In this document: positions 29,129 to 41,216 of the stretch, in pieces
How the letters are laid out: each line of letters starts with the position of its first letter
Position numbering within the stretch: the first letter of the stretch is position 1
NCBI GenBank assembly: GCA_938074325.1
Contig: CALJFZ010000017.1
Coordinates: 62,001-126,000 of the forward strand
Source: an uncultured Flavobacteriales bacterium
GTDB lineage: Bacteria; Bacteroidota; Bacteroidia; Flavobacteriales_D; Sanyastnellaceae
Length of the DNA: 64,000 bases
Direction of reading: 5' to 3'
The notes under the pieces: model-generated
Told to the model about the DNA's origin: nothing
The model's database searches: none
What the model saw: the letters and a program-made list of their open reading frames with translations, nothing else
Made by a program: the position numbers and the translations under genes

Positions 29129-29152
29129 GCGTTGAATTCATATGACTTACAC

Positions 29153-29175
29153 GGGGGCGATCGCCCCCTTTTTTT
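29153..29175 (+). terminator. Rho-independent terminator after the RRM gene
   Basis: gggggcga/tcgccccc perfect inverted repeat followed by ttttttt. Confidence 0.85.
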
Positions 29176-29326
29176 GTGCAAATTGTATGACAGAGAGGGG
29201 CGATGCGGCTTGTAAGCGAAGGTTGCTTTGCCGTCGAAAAACATGGTTTAATCGAGATAATTGATAATAACATCGAGAAGTATAGGATAATTCCGTATAT
29301 TTACGATGCCATAAACCATCACGAAC

Positions 29327-32300
29327 ATGAGCCGTATCCTACTGCTTTGCGCCGGAATTCTTTTCTCCGGACTCACTTTTGGTCAGTATTCACTGACAGT
29401 TTCAGAGCATGCCACTGACATCGTGCCAGGTCAAACGACCTACCGCGTGTACATCGACATGGTCAACCCCGCGGACTTCCTGAGTTCCGTTTACGGGAAT
29501 GATGCCGATCCGCTGTCTTTCTCGACTTCGGACGGTTTCTACAATGACCCGCTCGGTGCAACAGTCGCTTCAGGAATCAACCCGGCGTTCATCACGTTCT
29601 TTCCAACGATTGGCGCAGACAGCTGGATTACCATTGGAATCGATAGCCAGAACACCGGCGATGAGGTGGCCATTAGCACCGTTGAAGACGCCGCGCAGCC
29701 TTATGTTGCAGCATTCGGGGCGACTTCCGATTTGAACGGCCAGGACATTTTGCTCGATACCCAAACCGGAGGTGCTTGGTATGTTTTGAACAATACTCCC
29801 AATGGTCTGCCTAATGCAGACCTTCAGGTGTTGGTCATGCAGTTTACCACCACAGGCACCTTCGACGGTCTTTTGAACGTCCAGATTTTTGAGAACGGTG
29901 ATGGCTCCACAGACATCCGTAAGAGCATTGCATTCGACGGGGTAGGTACGTTTTTCGCTGAAGGTGAAGGTGGAGGAGGTACGGATCCCGTTTTGGGATG
30001 CACCGATAGCTCGGCCTGTAACTTCGACGCCGACGCAACCGAAGATGATGGTTCTTGCCTTCAACTGGACGAGTGTGGCATTTGCGGTGGTGATGGCATC
30101 GCAGATGGAGCGTGCGATTGTGATGGAAACGTATTGGATGAATGTGGTGTTTGCGGAGGAAATGGAATTGCAGATGGCGCGTGTGATTGCGACGGAAATG
30201 GTCCCGACGCAGGATACGATTGCGATGGCAACTGCTTGAATGACGCCGATGGCGATGGCACGTGCGATGAATTTGAAGTCGCGGGTTGTACTGACAGCGC
30301 GGCTTGTAACTACAACTCAGATGCTACCGATGACGATGGCTCTTGCCTTGCACTCGACGAATGCGGTGTATGTGGTGGGGATGGAATTGCTGATGGAGCG
30401 TGCGACTGCGACGGCAACGTCGAGGATGCACTGGGTGTATGCGGTGGTGACTGTACCGCCGATGCAAACGGAAACGGCATTTGTGACAGCGATGAATTGG
30501 CCGGTTGTACGGACAGTGCTGCTTGCAATTACAATGCGGACGCTACGGAGGACGACGGTTCTTGTGACTTCTGTTCTTGCGCAGGTGAGCCTGCCGGGGG
30601 AGAAGCATTGAGCGGCTACACCCTGACCGTTGAAGAACATGCTATGGACATCGTCCCAGGTTTGACGACTTACCGCATCTATGTTGATTTGGTCAACACC
30701 GACGATTTCTTGAGTTCGGTATACGGTAACGACGCGGATGCGCTCAGCATCTCAACAGACGACGGTTTCTACAATGATCCACTGGGAGCCACAGTAGCCT
30801 CTGGTATCAATCCTGCATTTGTTGCGTTCTTCCCAACCATTGGGGCGGACAGTTGGATCACGATCGGGATCGATTCTCAGAACACCGGTAACGAAGTTGC
30901 AATCAGCACCGTTGAAGATCCCAACCAACCTTACGTGGCTGCTTTCGGCGCCACCGACGCTTCGAACGGACAAGACATTTTACTGAACACCCAAACAGGC
31001 GGCGCTTGGTACGTATTGAACAATACTCCAAACGGATTGCCGGATGCAAACGGACGCGTGTTGGTCATGCAATTGACTACGTCGGCTGGGCTCTCTGGCA
31101 CCTTACCCGTTCAAATTTTCGAGAACGGCGATGGCGTGAATGATTTGCGTAAGACGTTTACGTTCGACGGTGTGGGAACATTTACAGCCGAAGGAGAAGG
31201 CGGCGCTGGAACCGGCGGCAACGCTTGCGGTTGCACCGACGAAAACGCCTCAAACTACGATCCGAACGCACAATACGATGACGGCAGCTGTGAGTTGAAC
31301 GTACCTGGATGTACGGATGACACAGCATGCAACTTCAACGAGGATGCCACCGAAGACGATGGCTCTTGCTTGCAACTCGACGAGTGCGGCGTGTGCGGTG
31401 GTGAAGGCATTGCTGAAGGTGCTTGTGATTGCGACGGAAACGGACCAGTGGCTGGCTATGATTGCGATGGCAATTGTTTGGCAGATGCCGATGGAGATGG
31501 GGTTTGCGATGAGTTTGAAGTCGCGGGCTGCACGGATGCGGAGGCATGCAACTACGACGTAAACGCGACCGATGACGACGGCTCTTGCCTTGCATTTGAT
31601 GAATGCGGTATTTGCGGCGGCGACGGCATCGCGGACGGTGCTTGTGATTGCGACGGTAACGGCCCAGCAGCTGGTTATGACTGCGACGGCAACTGCTTGA
31701 ACGATGCGGATGGTGACGGAATCTGTGACGGATTTGAGGTGGCTGGCTGTACAGACAGTGCAGCGTGTAACTACAATGCCAACGCCACAGAAGACGACGG
31801 CTCTTGCCTCCAGTCGGACGAGTGCGGCGTGTGCGGTGGAAACGGTATTGCCGACGGTGCTTGTGATTGCGACGGCAACGGTCCTGCAGCTGGTTATGAT
31901 TGTGACGGCAACTGCTTGAACGATGCGGATGGTGACGGAACCTGTGACGAATTTGAGGTAGCTGGCTGTACGGACAGTGCAGCGTGTAACTACGATGCAA
32001 ACGCCACGGAAGAAGACGGTTCTTGCTTGGAATTGGACGAGTGCGGTGTATGTGGCGGTGACGGCATCGCAGAGGGCACTTGTGATTGTGACGGTAATGG
32101 CCCAGAGGCCGGTTATGATTGCGAAGGCAATTGCTTGGCGGATGGAGACGGCGATGGAATTTGTGATGAATTTGAAGTAGGCGGTTGCGATGATGAAGCT
32201 GCATGCAACTACGACGCGAACGCGACCGATAACGACGGCTCTTGCGATTACTGCTCTTGCGGAGGTGAGTCAACTGGTGGTGCTTCCAGCGGATACACCT

Positions 32301-35300
32301 TGACCGTTGAGGAACATGCTGCAGACATCGTTCCCGGTCTGACTACTTACCGGTTGTACGTGAACTTGGTCAACACCGATGATTTCTTGAGTTCAGTGTA
32401 TGGAAACGATGCCGATCCGTTGAGCATCTCCACCGATGCTGGATTCTACAATGACCCGCTCGGTGCTACAGTCGCATCTGGAATCAACCCGGCCTTCTTG
32501 GGATTCTTCCCAACCATTGGTGCGGACAGCTGGATCACCATCGGCATCGACAGCCAAAACGTGGGTGACGAAGTGGCCATCAGCACAGTTGAAGATTCAG
32601 CTCAACCCTACGTTGCTTCATTTGGTGCAACGGATGCCTCTAACGGCCAGGACATTTTGTTAGATACCCAAACAGGCGGTGCATGGTATGTGTTGAACAA
32701 CACGCCAAACGGATTGCCTGACGCAAACGGACGTGTCTTGATCATGCAGTTGACAACATCTGCGGGTCTCTCAGGTACGCTCCCAGTCCAAATCTTCGAG
32801 AACGGCGACGGTGCAAATGACTTGCGCAAGACCTTCACGTTTGACGGTGTTGGAACCTTCAATGCGGTAGGAGAGAGCGGAGGAAGCACTGGCGGCAACG
32901 CATGTGGATGTACAGATGAAAGCGCCACGAACTACGATCCAACGGCCTCTTACGACGATGGTAGCTGTGAATACGTAGTACCAGGATGTACGGACGAAAC
33001 GGCGTGTAACTACAACGCCGATGCCAACGAAGATGACGGTTCATGCTTGCAAGAAGACGAGTGCGGCGTTTGCGGCGGTGACGGTATTGCCGAAGGCGCA
33101 TGTGACTGCGACGGCAACGGCCCAGAAGCCGGATACGACTGCGACGGCAACTGCTTGAACGACGCGGACGGTGACGGTGTATGCGACGAATTTGAAGTGG
33201 CCGGTTGTACGGACGCTTCTGCCTGTAACTACGATGAAAACGCAACCGACGACGACGGCTCTTGCCTCCAATTGGACGAGTGCGGCGTTTGCGGTGGCCA
33301 AGGAATTGCGGAAGGTGCATGTGATTGTGATGGCACCTTGCCAGAAGCCGGCTACGATTGCGAGGGCAACTGCGTGAACGATGCCGACGGCGACGGTGTG
33401 TGCGACGAATTTGAAGAGTCAGGTTGCACGGATTCGAGTGCCTGCAACTACAACAGCAACGCAACCGAAGACGACGGTTCTTGTACTTACGCTGAGGCAT
33501 CTTATGACTGCGATGGCAACTGCCTGAACGACGCGGATGCAGATGGTGTATGCGATGAATTTGAAGTGGCCGGTTGTGATGACGAAGCTGCGTGCAACTA
33601 CGATGCGAATGCCACAGACAACGACGGCTCATGCGAGTATGCAGACAGCGGCTACGACTGCGCTGGCAACTGCTTGGCTGATGCCGACGGTGACGGCATT
33701 TGCGATCCGTTCGAAGTGGCGGGATGCCAGGACGAAGGTGCGTGCAACTACAACGCTGACGCCACCGATGATGATGGCTCTTGCACGTATGCTGAAAGCG
33801 GCTACGACTGCGACGGCAACTGTTTGGCTGATGCCGACGGCGATGGCGTGTGCGATGAATTTGAGGTAGCCGGCTGTGCCGATGCTTCAGCATGTAACTA
33901 CGACGTAAACGCCACAGACGAAGACGGATCATGCACGTATGCAGACGCTGGCTACGATTGCGATGGCAACTGCTTGGCCGATGCCGATAACGATGGCATC
34001 TGCGATCCGTTTGAAGTGGCAGGCTGCCAAGACGAAAACGCTTGCAACTACGATGCGGAAGCCACGGACAGCGATGACTCTTGTGTTTATGCCGAGACCA
34101 GCTACGATTGCGACGGCAACTGCTTGAACGACGCAGACGGCGACGGAGTGTGCAACGAATTTGAAGTGGCGGGCTGTACAGATGATGCGGCGTGCAACTA
34201 CGATCCAAACGCAACGGAAGAAGACGGTACTTGTGCTGAGTTGGATGAGTGCGGTGTATGCGGTGGTTCAGGCATTCCTGAAGGAGCCTGTGATTGCGAC
34301 GGAACGCAACCAGAATTCGCATACGATTGCGACGGTAACTGCATCAACGACACGGACGGCGATGGCATCTGTGACGAGCTGGAATTCCCAGGATGTACGG
34401 ACGCAGACGCTTCGAACTACGATGCGGAAGCAACGTATGATGACGGTTCTTGCGAGTACGCGGGTTGCTTGGTCTCTTTTGCATGTAACTACGACCCCTC
34501 ATGGGATGTGTTGGACTTCTCAGCGTGTGACTTCACTTCGTGTGTTGGATGTACGGATGAGGCGGCCTGCAACTATGAGGCTGACAACACACAAGACAAC
34601 GGCTCATGTGAATACGCCGAAGCTGGCTATGATTGTGAAGGCAACTGCCTGAACGATGCCGACGGTGACGGTGTGTGCGACGAGTTCGAAGTCTTCGGAT
34701 GTACAGATCCTTCAAATCCTGGTTATGATGTGAATGCAACCGAGGATGACGGAAGCTGCTTGACTGCAGGTTGTACGTTGGAAGAGGCTTGCAACTACGA
34801 CGAGACGGCGGGGTACTTAGACATCGATGCGTGTGAATTCGATTCATGTGCAGGATGTACAGACGCTGCAGCATGCAACTACGATGCTACGGCGACCTTG
34901 GATGATGATTCTTGCGAATACCCAGAATTGGACTTCCTCGACTGCGAAGGCAACTGCTTGAATGATGCTGACGGCGACGGCGTATGCAACGAATTGGAAA
35001 TTGCAGGATGTACGGATCCAAACTCAGACTCCTACATGCCTCAAGCGACCGACGAAGACGGTTCTTGCATCTACCTCGGTTGCACGGCGAGCAGTGCATG
35101 TAACTTCGACCCAACAGCCAACTTCAACGACGGTTCTTGTGACTTCGAATCGTGTGTCGGTTGTGGAGACGAGGCGGCATGTAACTACGATGCCAACGTA
35201 TTGTTCTCGAATGCCGCACTCTGTGATTACCCTGAAGACGGGTACGATTGCGATGGCAACTGCTTGGCGGATGCCGACGGTGATGGCATTTGCGATGAAT

Positions 35301-38300
35301 TTGAAACGGCAGGGTGTACCGATGAAACGGCATGCAATTACAATGAAGATGCAACCGATTCGAATGACTCATGCGACTTTAGCTGCTATGGATGTACGAT
35401 TTCAGCATCGTGCAACTACGATCCTACAGCAACGGTCAACGACGGATCTTGCGACTTTGAAAGCTGTGTTGGATGTACCAACGCTGCCGCGTGTAACTAC
35501 GATCCCACCGCGACCATTTCTGCAAATGGATTGTGCGACTTCCCAGCAAGTCCATTTGAGGATTGCGACGGCAACTGCCTGAACGATGCCGATGGCGATG
35601 GTGTATGCGACGAACAAGAGATCTATGGATGTACAACTCCTGGCGTTGGTTACGATCCGTTCGCTACCGAGGACGATGGTTCATGCCCAGTAGGCGGTTG
35701 CATCATTCCTTCGCCCGTGTTCGCTTGTAACTACGATCCGAATGCTGATTACTTGATTTTCTCCATGTGCATCGATCCTCCTTGCACGGGTGGCATGATG
35801 GCAGGAAGCCCGACCCCAATGGGAATGGTGACTGGTGGATGCATGGATTTCTTCGCTTGTAACTTCGATCCTTCTGCTACAGAGGACGATGGTTCGTGTG
35901 AATACACGTCCTGCTTAGGCTGTACGCTGGAAGATGCGTGCAACTACGATGAGGATGCGGTTTACAATGACGGTTCATGCGAATACGAGAGTTGTGCCAT
36001 CGGAGGATGCGACAACGCCATTGCATGTAACTACAACCCAGAGGCTACCTTCAACGATGGCTCATGTGAGTACACATCGTGCTTGGGCTGTACCGATGAG
36101 GCGGCTGCGAACTACGATCCCGCTGCCACCATCGAGGATAATTCGTGCGAATTCCCAGGGTGCGTATTCCCAGCAGCGTGTAACTACGACTCCGGAGCGA
36201 ACGCCAACGACGGAAGCTGCGAATACACGTCATGTGCAGGTTGCATGGATGCAGCGGCTTGTAACTTCGATTCAACTGCAACCATTTCTGACTTTGCTTC
36301 ATGTGAATTCCCTGAAGCGGGTTACGGATGCGACGGCAACTGCTTGGCTGACGTCGACGGTGATGGTGTATGCGACGAATTCGAAGTCGCAGGATGCACC
36401 GATGCCACTGCCGATAACTACGACGGCAATGCCACCGATGACGATGGTTCTTGTGCTTATCCAGTATTTGGGTGCACCGTTCCAGCGGCTTGTAACTTCA
36501 ATCCAGCTGCAACCGACAACGACGGCTCTTGTGAATTCACAAGTTGTGCAGGTTGCTTGGATGCTGCGGCGTGCAACTTCGACGGCGAAGCAACCACAGG
36601 TGATAACTCACTCTGCGAGTTCCCAGCACCGAACTATGATTGCGACGGCAACTGCCTGAACGATGCAGACGGTGACGGAATCTGCGACGAAGCAGATAGC
36701 TGCAGCGATACCATGGCCTGCAACTACGACGACCCTGCAAATGGTTCTTGCTTGACGCTGGACATTTGCGGTGAGTGCGGCGGTGCTGGCATCGATACAG
36801 ATGGTGACGGCGTATGCGATAGCTTGGAGGTCGATGGTTGTACCGACGAATTGGCCTGCAACTACGATGCAGCGGCTACGGAAGAGGACGGCTCATGTTC
36901 TTTCTGCGGATGCGAGACCACTGCTGCCAACTTTGAAGGCTACGAAGTATTTGTTGAGCCCTTCATGGTTCACACCTCTGGTGAATTGGCTGGTTTGACG
37001 ACCTACCGCTTGTACTTGGAGACGCCAAACCCAACGGATTTGGTGACGTCCTTCACGGGTAACTCCGAGTGGCCATTGGAATTGAATACAACGACCTCGT
37101 TCTACCAGCACCCTGCCGGTGGATGGTCAGCTGAATTCTTGTCAGACGCCGTGGTCGGGTTCTTCCCGGATGTGATTTACGATTCGTACGTGACATTGAA
37201 TTTGGATGCTCCGGCCCAAAGCCCTGCCTTGAACCCAACCGCCCTTCCGGGTAGCTGGACGACAGAATTCGGCGCCGGTGATAACATCATGATCGACGAC
37301 TTTGCCGGAAGCGGATGGTACGTGACTCCGGACGGAGCTAACACTGCCGTGGACGCGAACAACCGCGTATTCTTAGCGCAGTTGACCACAGACGGTATCA
37401 TCTACGGTCAGTTCCGTGTGCAGGTCTTCCCAGAGGGAGACAACATCAACGACGAGCGTGTGGACCTCTCGTTTGTACAGCAATTGTGTAACGGTTGCAC
37501 AGACGAAGCGGCTTGTAATTACAACGCAGGTGCGAACAGCGACGATGGTTCTTGCATTTATGAAGCTTCTGAGTACGTCGATTGCGACGGAGTGTGCTTC
37601 AACGATGAAGACGGCGACGGGGTATGCGACGAAGAAGAAGTTGCAGGATGCACCGATGCCGCTGCGTGTAACTACGACGCCGATGCCACGTACGACGATG
37701 GTTCATGTGAGTTCTTGATTTCAGACTCTTACGATTGCGACGGCAACTGCTTGTTGGATACAGACGGTGACGGCGTGTGCAACCAAGACGAAATCTTGGG
37801 TTGTACAGATGCTGTAGCGTGCAACTACAACAACCAGGCGTCTGAGGAAGATGGTTCTTGCTTCTATGCCGAGTCAGGCTACGATTGCGACGGCAATTGC
37901 TTGAATGACACCGATGGCGATGGCGTATGCGATGAATTTGAAATCGCGGGTTGCACGGATCCTACGGCCTGCAACTACGACGCTGCAAATAGTGAAGAAG
38001 ATGGAAGCTGTGATTTCTGCTCATGTGGTGACCCAGTGACCAACTACACCATGACAGTAGAAGAGCACGCTGTGGACGGCATTGCGGGTACGACTACCTA
38101 CCGTTTCTACATCGACATGGAAAACCCAACGGACTTCCTGAGCGCCATGTACGGTACGAGTGTCGATCCGATGGTACTGTCGACGGAAAACGGTTTCTAC
38201 AACGACGATTTCGGAGCTGTTTCTGCAGACGGAATTCAGCCGGCATTCTTCGCGATCTTCCCATCACTTGAATACGACAGTTGGGTGACCATCGGTATCG

Positions 38301-41110
38301 ACAGCGCGCCTCAAGGTTCTGAGGTCGGTGTACAAACGGTGGAGAGCGGAGAGCAGCCTTGGATTCAGTCCTTCAGCCACAATGCGGACATCGCTGGACA
38401 GGACTTCACGATCAACGATTCTTATGGAGGTGCGTGGTTTGTGACCAACGGATCTGCAAACGGCTTGCCTGATGCAGACAACCAGCGCGTGCTCTTCATG
38501 CAGTTGACCACCAGCGGTGCGATTTCTGGTACCATGAACGCCCAGATCTTCGCAGAAGGCAATGGCGATAATGAGATCTTCAAGACATTCGCATTCGACG
38601 GACCGGGTACTTACTCTGCTCAGGGCGAGTCGGAAGGCGGTGTAGGCAACGCGTGCGGCTGTACAGATGCCAGCGCTGACAACTACGACTTAGGCGCTGA
38701 GTACGATGACGGTGGATGCATCTACTACGGATGTTTGGACGCGGAAGCGTGCAACTACGATGAAGAGGCGAACACCGACGATGAGTCTTGCTACTTCTTA
38801 GTAGAGGGCTATGATTGCGATGGTGTTTGTCTGCAGGACGCCGATGGCGATGGTGTATGTGATCCATTCGAAGTGGTGGGTTGCCAGGACGCAACTGCTT
38901 GCAACTACAATGATGCAGCGACGGATTCAGCTGACTGCACATACCCTGATGGCGTATGCGACACATGTTCTGGTGAGACCGACGGTACAGGAATGGTTGT
39001 GGAAAACGATGCCGATGGCGACGGAATCTGTGACGGGGACGAAGTGGTCGGTTGCCAAGATGAAACCGCGTGCAACTTCTTGCCAACGGCGACAGATGAA
39101 GGCGCCTGTGACTTCTGCTCATGCTTGGGCAACACGTCATCCATTGCAGGCTACAACATCATTACCGAGGTTGTTGCAGAACACACAGAAGGTGAATTGG
39201 CTGGCATGAAGACATACCAAGTGTTCTTGTCAACGCCGGCTGCGGATGATGTATTGACCGCGGTGGTAGGTGATCAAGAATTCGCCTTGAACTTGTCAAG
39301 CACAACTTCATTCTACCAACACCCAGGTGGAGGTGTGACACCGGAAGGATTGAGCGAGGCCATGATTGCTGTGGCGCCTGAATTGGCCTTCGATTCATAC
39401 GTTACCATCGGGTTGAGTGGCCCAGCAACTTCTGCTGACGAAATGAACGCGGGCATCGTCCCAGGACCATGGTCTGCATCATTCGAAGCCGGCGGTCCTG
39501 TGAACGTCAACGATGAATTCGGAGGCGGTTGGTACGTTGTTCCAGACGCTGCAAACGCAGTGGTCGGCGCCGACGGACGCATTTTGGTTGCTCAGTTGAC
39601 TACAGATGGCCAGATCAGCGGTTCTTTCCGAGCTCAGGTATTCCCAGAAGGAAACTTGGATGACGATGACCGTGTGGACTTGACCTTCCTCAGCGCGAAC
39701 TGTGGATGCACGAACCCAGCGGCTCCAAACTTCGATCCGGAAGCGGACTTCGATCCAAACGATGAGTGCATCGATCCAATTGAAGGATGTACTGACGCTG
39801 CAGCGTGTAACTACGATGCAGAGGCCAGCTCAGACAACGGTTCTTGCACATACGCTGAAGCAGGCTACGACTGCGATGGAAACTGCTTGAACGACGCGGA
39901 CGGCGACGGTGTATGCGACGAGTTTGAAGTTGCGGGATGCCAAGATGAAGCGGCTTGTAACTACAACGCTGATGCTACAGACAGCGACGACTCATGCACA
40001 TACGCTGAAGCAGGCTACGACTGCGACGGTAACTGCCTGAACGACGCGGACGGCGACGGTGTATGCGACGAGTTCGAAGTAGCCGGTTGCCAAGACGAAG
40101 CGGCTTGTAACTACGATGCTGACGCTACGGACAGCAACGACTCATGCACATATGCTGAAGCAGGCTACGACTGCGACGGCAACTGCTTGAACGACGCGGA
40201 CGGCGACGGTGTATGCGACGAGTTCGAGATTGCTGGCTGCCAAGACGAGGCTGCTTGTAACTACAACGCCGATGCTACGGACAGCGACGACTCATGCACC
40301 TATGCTGAAGCAGGCTACGACTGCGACGGCAACTGCTTGAACGACGCGGACGGCGACGGTGTATGCGACGAGTTCGAAGTGTTTGGATGTACGCACCCAG
40401 ATGCATGCAACTACGACGCGGACGCGACAGAGGACGACGGTTCGTGTGACTTCGCTGCCATGGGCTACGATTGCGACGGCAACTGCTTGAGCGATGTAGA
40501 CGGCGACGGCGTGTGCGACGAATTCGAAGTTGCTGGATGTACGTACACTTCAGCTGATAACTACGACATGGGTGCGACCGACGACGACGGTTCTTGCCTC
40601 TTCGCAGGTTGCCAAGACGAGGAAGCGTTCAACTTCAACGCCTACGCGAACACGGATGGCGATTGCGCTAACGCTCCGATCGCCGACTTCAATGGTGACG
40701 GTGTGGTGCAGAACCAGGACTTGCTCGACTTCTTGTTGGCCTACGGTCAGACCGGCCCAGTATGGGGTGGTGTTGAATGGGTCCAGGAAGCATGTAACGT
40801 GGTCGCGACTCCACTCGAGGACCTCTACACGCCAGTAGACTACTGCGCGGCTGAGAGCCCAGCGGAGGTATGCGCTGAGATGGGATGTACATACCCATTG
40901 GCTAGCAACTACGACCCAGCAGCTACCGTTGAAAGCGGTGACTGTGTCTGGACGGGATGTACGGATGCGGAAGCGCTGAACTACAACCCAGTAGCCAACT
41001 TGGACGACGATACCTGTACGTACCAGATCTGCCCAGACTTCAATGGCGACGGTCAGGTACAAGCGCAAGACTTGCTTGATTTCTTGCTCGCTTGGGGTAC
41101 CACCTACTAA
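29327..41110 (+). CDS. 3,927-aa secreted Cys/Asp-rich repeat protein with six repeated ~195-aa domains and two terminal dockerin-like motifs
   Basis: Single uninterrupted ORF; signal peptide '[20 protein letters not shown]'; about 60 hand-counted GCTDxxACNYxxxATxDDGSC modules; '[21 protein letters not shown]' and '[25 protein letters not shown]' modules; ends '[24 protein letters not shown]'. Confidence 0.95.
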   Translation: MSRILLLCAGILFSGLTFGQYSLTVSEHATDIVPGQTTYRVYIDMVNPADFLSSVYGNDADPLSFSTSDGFYNDPLGATVASGINPAFITFFPTIGADSWITIGIDSQNTGDEVAISTVEDAAQPYVAAFGATSDLNGQDILLDTQTGGAWYVLNNTPNGLPNADLQVLVMQFTTTGTFDGLLNVQIFENGDGSTDIRKSIAFDGVGTFFAEGEGGGGTDPVLGCTDSSACNFDADATEDDGSCLQLDECGICGGDGIADGACDCDGNVLDECGVCGGNGIADGACDCDGNGPDAGYDCDGNCLNDADGDGTCDEFEVAGCTDSAACNYNSDATDDDGSCLALDECGVCGGDGIADGACDCDGNVEDALGVCGGDCTADANGNGICDSDELAGCTDSAACNYNADATEDDGSCDFCSCAGEPAGGEALSGYTLTVEEHAMDIVPGLTTYRIYVDLVNTDDFLSSVYGNDADALSISTDDGFYNDPLGATVASGINPAFVAFFPTIGADSWITIGIDSQNTGNEVAISTVEDPNQPYVAAFGATDASNGQDILLNTQTGGAWYVLNNTPNGLPDANGRVLVMQLTTSAGLSGTLPVQIFENGDGVNDLRKTFTFDGVGTFTAEGEGGAGTGGNACGCTDENASNYDPNAQYDDGSCELNVPGCTDDTACNFNEDATEDDGSCLQLDECGVCGGEGIAEGACDCDGNGPVAGYDCDGNCLADADGDGVCDEFEVAGCTDAEACNYDVNATDDDGSCLAFDECGICGGDGIADGACDCDGNGPAAGYDCDGNCLNDADGDGICDGFEVAGCTDSAACNYNANATEDDGSCLQSDECGVCGGNGIADGACDCDGNGPAAGYDCDGNCLNDADGDGTCDEFEVAGCTDSAACNYDANATEEDGSCLELDECGVCGGDGIAEGTCDCDGNGPEAGYDCEGNCLADGDGDGICDEFEVGGCDDEAACNYDANATDNDGSCDYCSCGGESTGGASSGYTLTVEEHAADIVPGLTTYRLYVNLVNTDDFLSSVYGNDADPLSISTDAGFYNDPLGATVASGINPAFLGFFPTIGADSWITIGIDSQNVGDEVAISTVEDSAQPYVASFGATDASNGQDILLDTQTGGAWYVLNNTPNGLPDANGRVLIMQLTTSAGLSGTLPVQIFENGDGANDLRKTFTFDGVGTFNAVGESGGSTGGNACGCTDESATNYDPTASYDDGSCEYVVPGCTDETACNYNADANEDDGSCLQEDECGVCGGDGIAEGACDCDGNGPEAGYDCDGNCLNDADGDGVCDEFEVAGCTDASACNYDENATDDDGSCLQLDECGVCGGQGIAEGACDCDGTLPEAGYDCEGNCVNDADGDGVCDEFEESGCTDSSACNYNSNATEDDGSCTYAEASYDCDGNCLNDADADGVCDEFEVAGCDDEAACNYDANATDNDGSCEYADSGYDCAGNCLADADGDGICDPFEVAGCQDEGACNYNADATDDDGSCTYAESGYDCDGNCLADADGDGVCDEFEVAGCADASACNYDVNATDEDGSCTYADAGYDCDGNCLADADNDGICDPFEVAGCQDENACNYDAEATDSDDSCVYAETSYDCDGNCLNDADGDGVCNEFEVAGCTDDAACNYDPNATEEDGTCAELDECGVCGGSGIPEGACDCDGTQPEFAYDCDGNCINDTDGDGICDELEFPGCTDADASNYDAEATYDDGSCEYAGCLVSFACNYDPSWDVLDFSACDFTSCVGCTDEAACNYEADNTQDNGSCEYAEAGYDCEGNCLNDADGDGVCDEFEVFGCTDPSNPGYDVNATEDDGSCLTAGCTLEEACNYDETAGYLDIDACEFDSCAGCTDAAACNYDATATLDDDSCEYPELDFLDCEGNCLNDADGDGVCNELEIAGCTDPNSDSYMPQATDEDGSCIYLGCTASSACNFDPTANFNDGSCDFESCVGCGDEAACNYDANVLFSNAALCDYPEDGYDCDGNCLADADGDGICDEFETAGCTDETACNYNEDATDSNDSCDFSCYGCTISASCNYDPTATVNDGSCDFESCVGCTNAAACNYDPTATISANGLCDFPASPFEDCDGNCLNDADGDGVCDEQEIYGCTTPGVGYDPFATEDDGSCPVGGCIIPSPVFACNYDPNADYLIFSMCIDPPCTGGMMAGSPTPMGMVTGGCMDFFACNFDPSATEDDGSCEYTSCLGCTLEDACNYDEDAVYNDGSCEYESCAIGGCDNAIACNYNPEATFNDGSCEYTSCLGCTDEAAANYDPAATIEDNSCEFPGCVFPAACNYDSGANANDGSCEYTSCAGCMDAAACNFDSTATISDFASCEFPEAGYGCDGNCLADVDGDGVCDEFEVAGCTDATADNYDGNATDDDGSCAYPVFGCTVPAACNFNPAATDNDGSCEFTSCAGCLDAAACNFDGEATTGDNSLCEFPAPNYDCDGNCLNDADGDGICDEADSCSDTMACNYDDPANGSCLTLDICGECGGAGIDTDGDGVCDSLEVDGCTDELACNYDAAATEEDGSCSFCGCETTAANFEGYEVFVEPFMVHTSGELAGLTTYRLYLETPNPTDLVTSFTGNSEWPLELNTTTSFYQHPAGGWSAEFLSDAVVGFFPDVIYDSYVTLNLDAPAQSPALNPTALPGSWTTEFGAGDNIMIDDFAGSGWYVTPDGANTAVDANNRVFLAQLTTDGIIYGQFRVQVFPEGDNINDERVDLSFVQQLCNGCTDEAACNYNAGANSDDGSCIYEASEYVDCDGVCFNDEDGDGVCDEEEVAGCTDAAACNYDADATYDDGSCEFLISDSYDCDGNCLLDTDGDGVCNQDEILGCTDAVACNYNNQASEEDGSCFYAESGYDCDGNCLNDTDGDGVCDEFEIAGCTDPTACNYDAANSEEDGSCDFCSCGDPVTNYTMTVEEHAVDGIAGTTTYRFYIDMENPTDFLSAMYGTSVDPMVLSTENGFYNDDFGAVSADGIQPAFFAIFPSLEYDSWVTIGIDSAPQGSEVGVQTVESGEQPWIQSFSHNADIAGQDFTINDSYGGAWFVTNGSANGLPDADNQRVLFMQLTTSGAISGTMNAQIFAEGNGDNEIFKTFAFDGPGTYSAQGESEGGVGNACGCTDASADNYDLGAEYDDGGCIYYGCLDAEACNYDEEANTDDESCYFLVEGYDCDGVCLQDADGDGVCDPFEVVGCQDATACNYNDAATDSADCTYPDGVCDTCSGETDGTGMVVENDADGDGICDGDEVVGCQDETACNFLPTATDEGACDFCSCLGNTSSIAGYNIITEVVAEHTEGELAGMKTYQVFLSTPAADDVLTAVVGDQEFALNLSSTTSFYQHPGGGVTPEGLSEAMIAVAPELAFDSYVTIGLSGPATSADEMNAGIVPGPWSASFEAGGPVNVNDEFGGGWYVVPDAANAVVGADGRILVAQLTTDGQISGSFRAQVFPEGNLDDDDRVDLTFLSANCGCTNPAAPNFDPEADFDPNDECIDPIEGCTDAAACNYDAEASSDNGSCTYAEAGYDCDGNCLNDADGDGVCDEFEVAGCQDEAACNYNADATDSDDSCTYAEAGYDCDGNCLNDADGDGVCDEFEVAGCQDEAACNYDADATDSNDSCTYAEAGYDCDGNCLNDADGDGVCDEFEIAGCQDEAACNYNADATDSDDSCTYAEAGYDCDGNCLNDADGDGVCDEFEVFGCTHPDACNYDADATEDDGSCDFAAMGYDCDGNCLSDVDGDGVCDEFEVAGCTYTSADNYDMGATDDDGSCLFAGCQDEEAFNFNAYANTDGDCANAPIADFNGDGVVQNQDLLDFLLAYGQTGPVWGGVEWVQEACNVVATPLEDLYTPVDYCAAESPAEVCAEMGCTYPLASNYDPAATVESGDCVWTGCTDAEALNYNPVANLDDDTCTYQICPDFNGDGQVQAQDLLDFLLAWGTTY
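29387..29980 (+). repeat. Repeated domain copy D1 (subfamily A) of the giant protein
   Basis: '[68 protein letters not shown]...' directly after the signal peptide. Confidence 0.85.
30613..31212 (+). repeat. Repeated domain copy D2 (subfamily A)
   Basis: '[102 protein letters not shown]'. Confidence 0.88.
32290..32890 (+). repeat. Repeated domain copy D3 (subfamily A)
   Basis: '[77 protein letters not shown]'. Confidence 0.88.
36937..37490 (+). repeat. Repeated domain copy D4 (subfamily B)
   Basis: '[93 protein letters not shown]'. Confidence 0.8.
38040..38640 (+). repeat. Repeated domain copy D5 (subfamily A)
   Basis: '[90 protein letters not shown]'. Confidence 0.85.
39149..39705 (+). 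repeat. Repeated domain copy D6 (subfamily B)
   Basis: '[93 protein letters not shown]'. Confidence 0.8.
39846..40380 (+). repeat. Near-identical 150-bp tandem DNA repeats (about 3.5 units) within the giant gene
   Basis: 'caggctacgactgcga' recurs at 39861, 40011, 40161 and 40311, spaced exactly 150 bp (50 codons), with very few differences between units. Confidence 0.9.
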
Positions 41111-41131
41111 GCCGAACACAAAACGACCAAT

Positions 41132-41170
41132 GCGGGCCGCCTTTCGACAGAAGGGTGGCCCGTTTTGTTT
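41132..41170 (+). terminator. Rho-independent terminator after the giant repeat gene
   Basis: gcgggccgccttt ... aagggtggcccg imperfect hairpin followed by ttttgttt. Confidence 0.7.
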
Positions 41171-41216
41171 GGCGGCCCTTCTCCAGCATCCTACTTTTGT
41201 CGGAAACAGCAGCAGC

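Noticed and set aside
29250-29310. Possible promoter 'tatattta' upstream of the giant gene
   Set aside because: Only a partial match to TAnnTTTG and no TTTG at the right spacing; not strong enough to annotate.
32859-34322. 487-aa minus-strand ORF rich in Arg/His/Ser/Cys opposite the giant repeat gene (also 31335-32273, 38580-39140 and others)
   Set aside because: Low-complexity antisense reading of repeated GAC/GGC/TGC/AAC codons; the plus-strand frame is the true gene and these ORFs share only its repeat periodicity.
29990-41030. Regular DNA repeats that could be mistaken for a CRISPR array or satellite
   Set aside because: Periods are multiples of 3 (150 and 219 bp), differences are mostly synonymous or conservative, and the ORF stays open; no short palindromic repeat/spacer structure.
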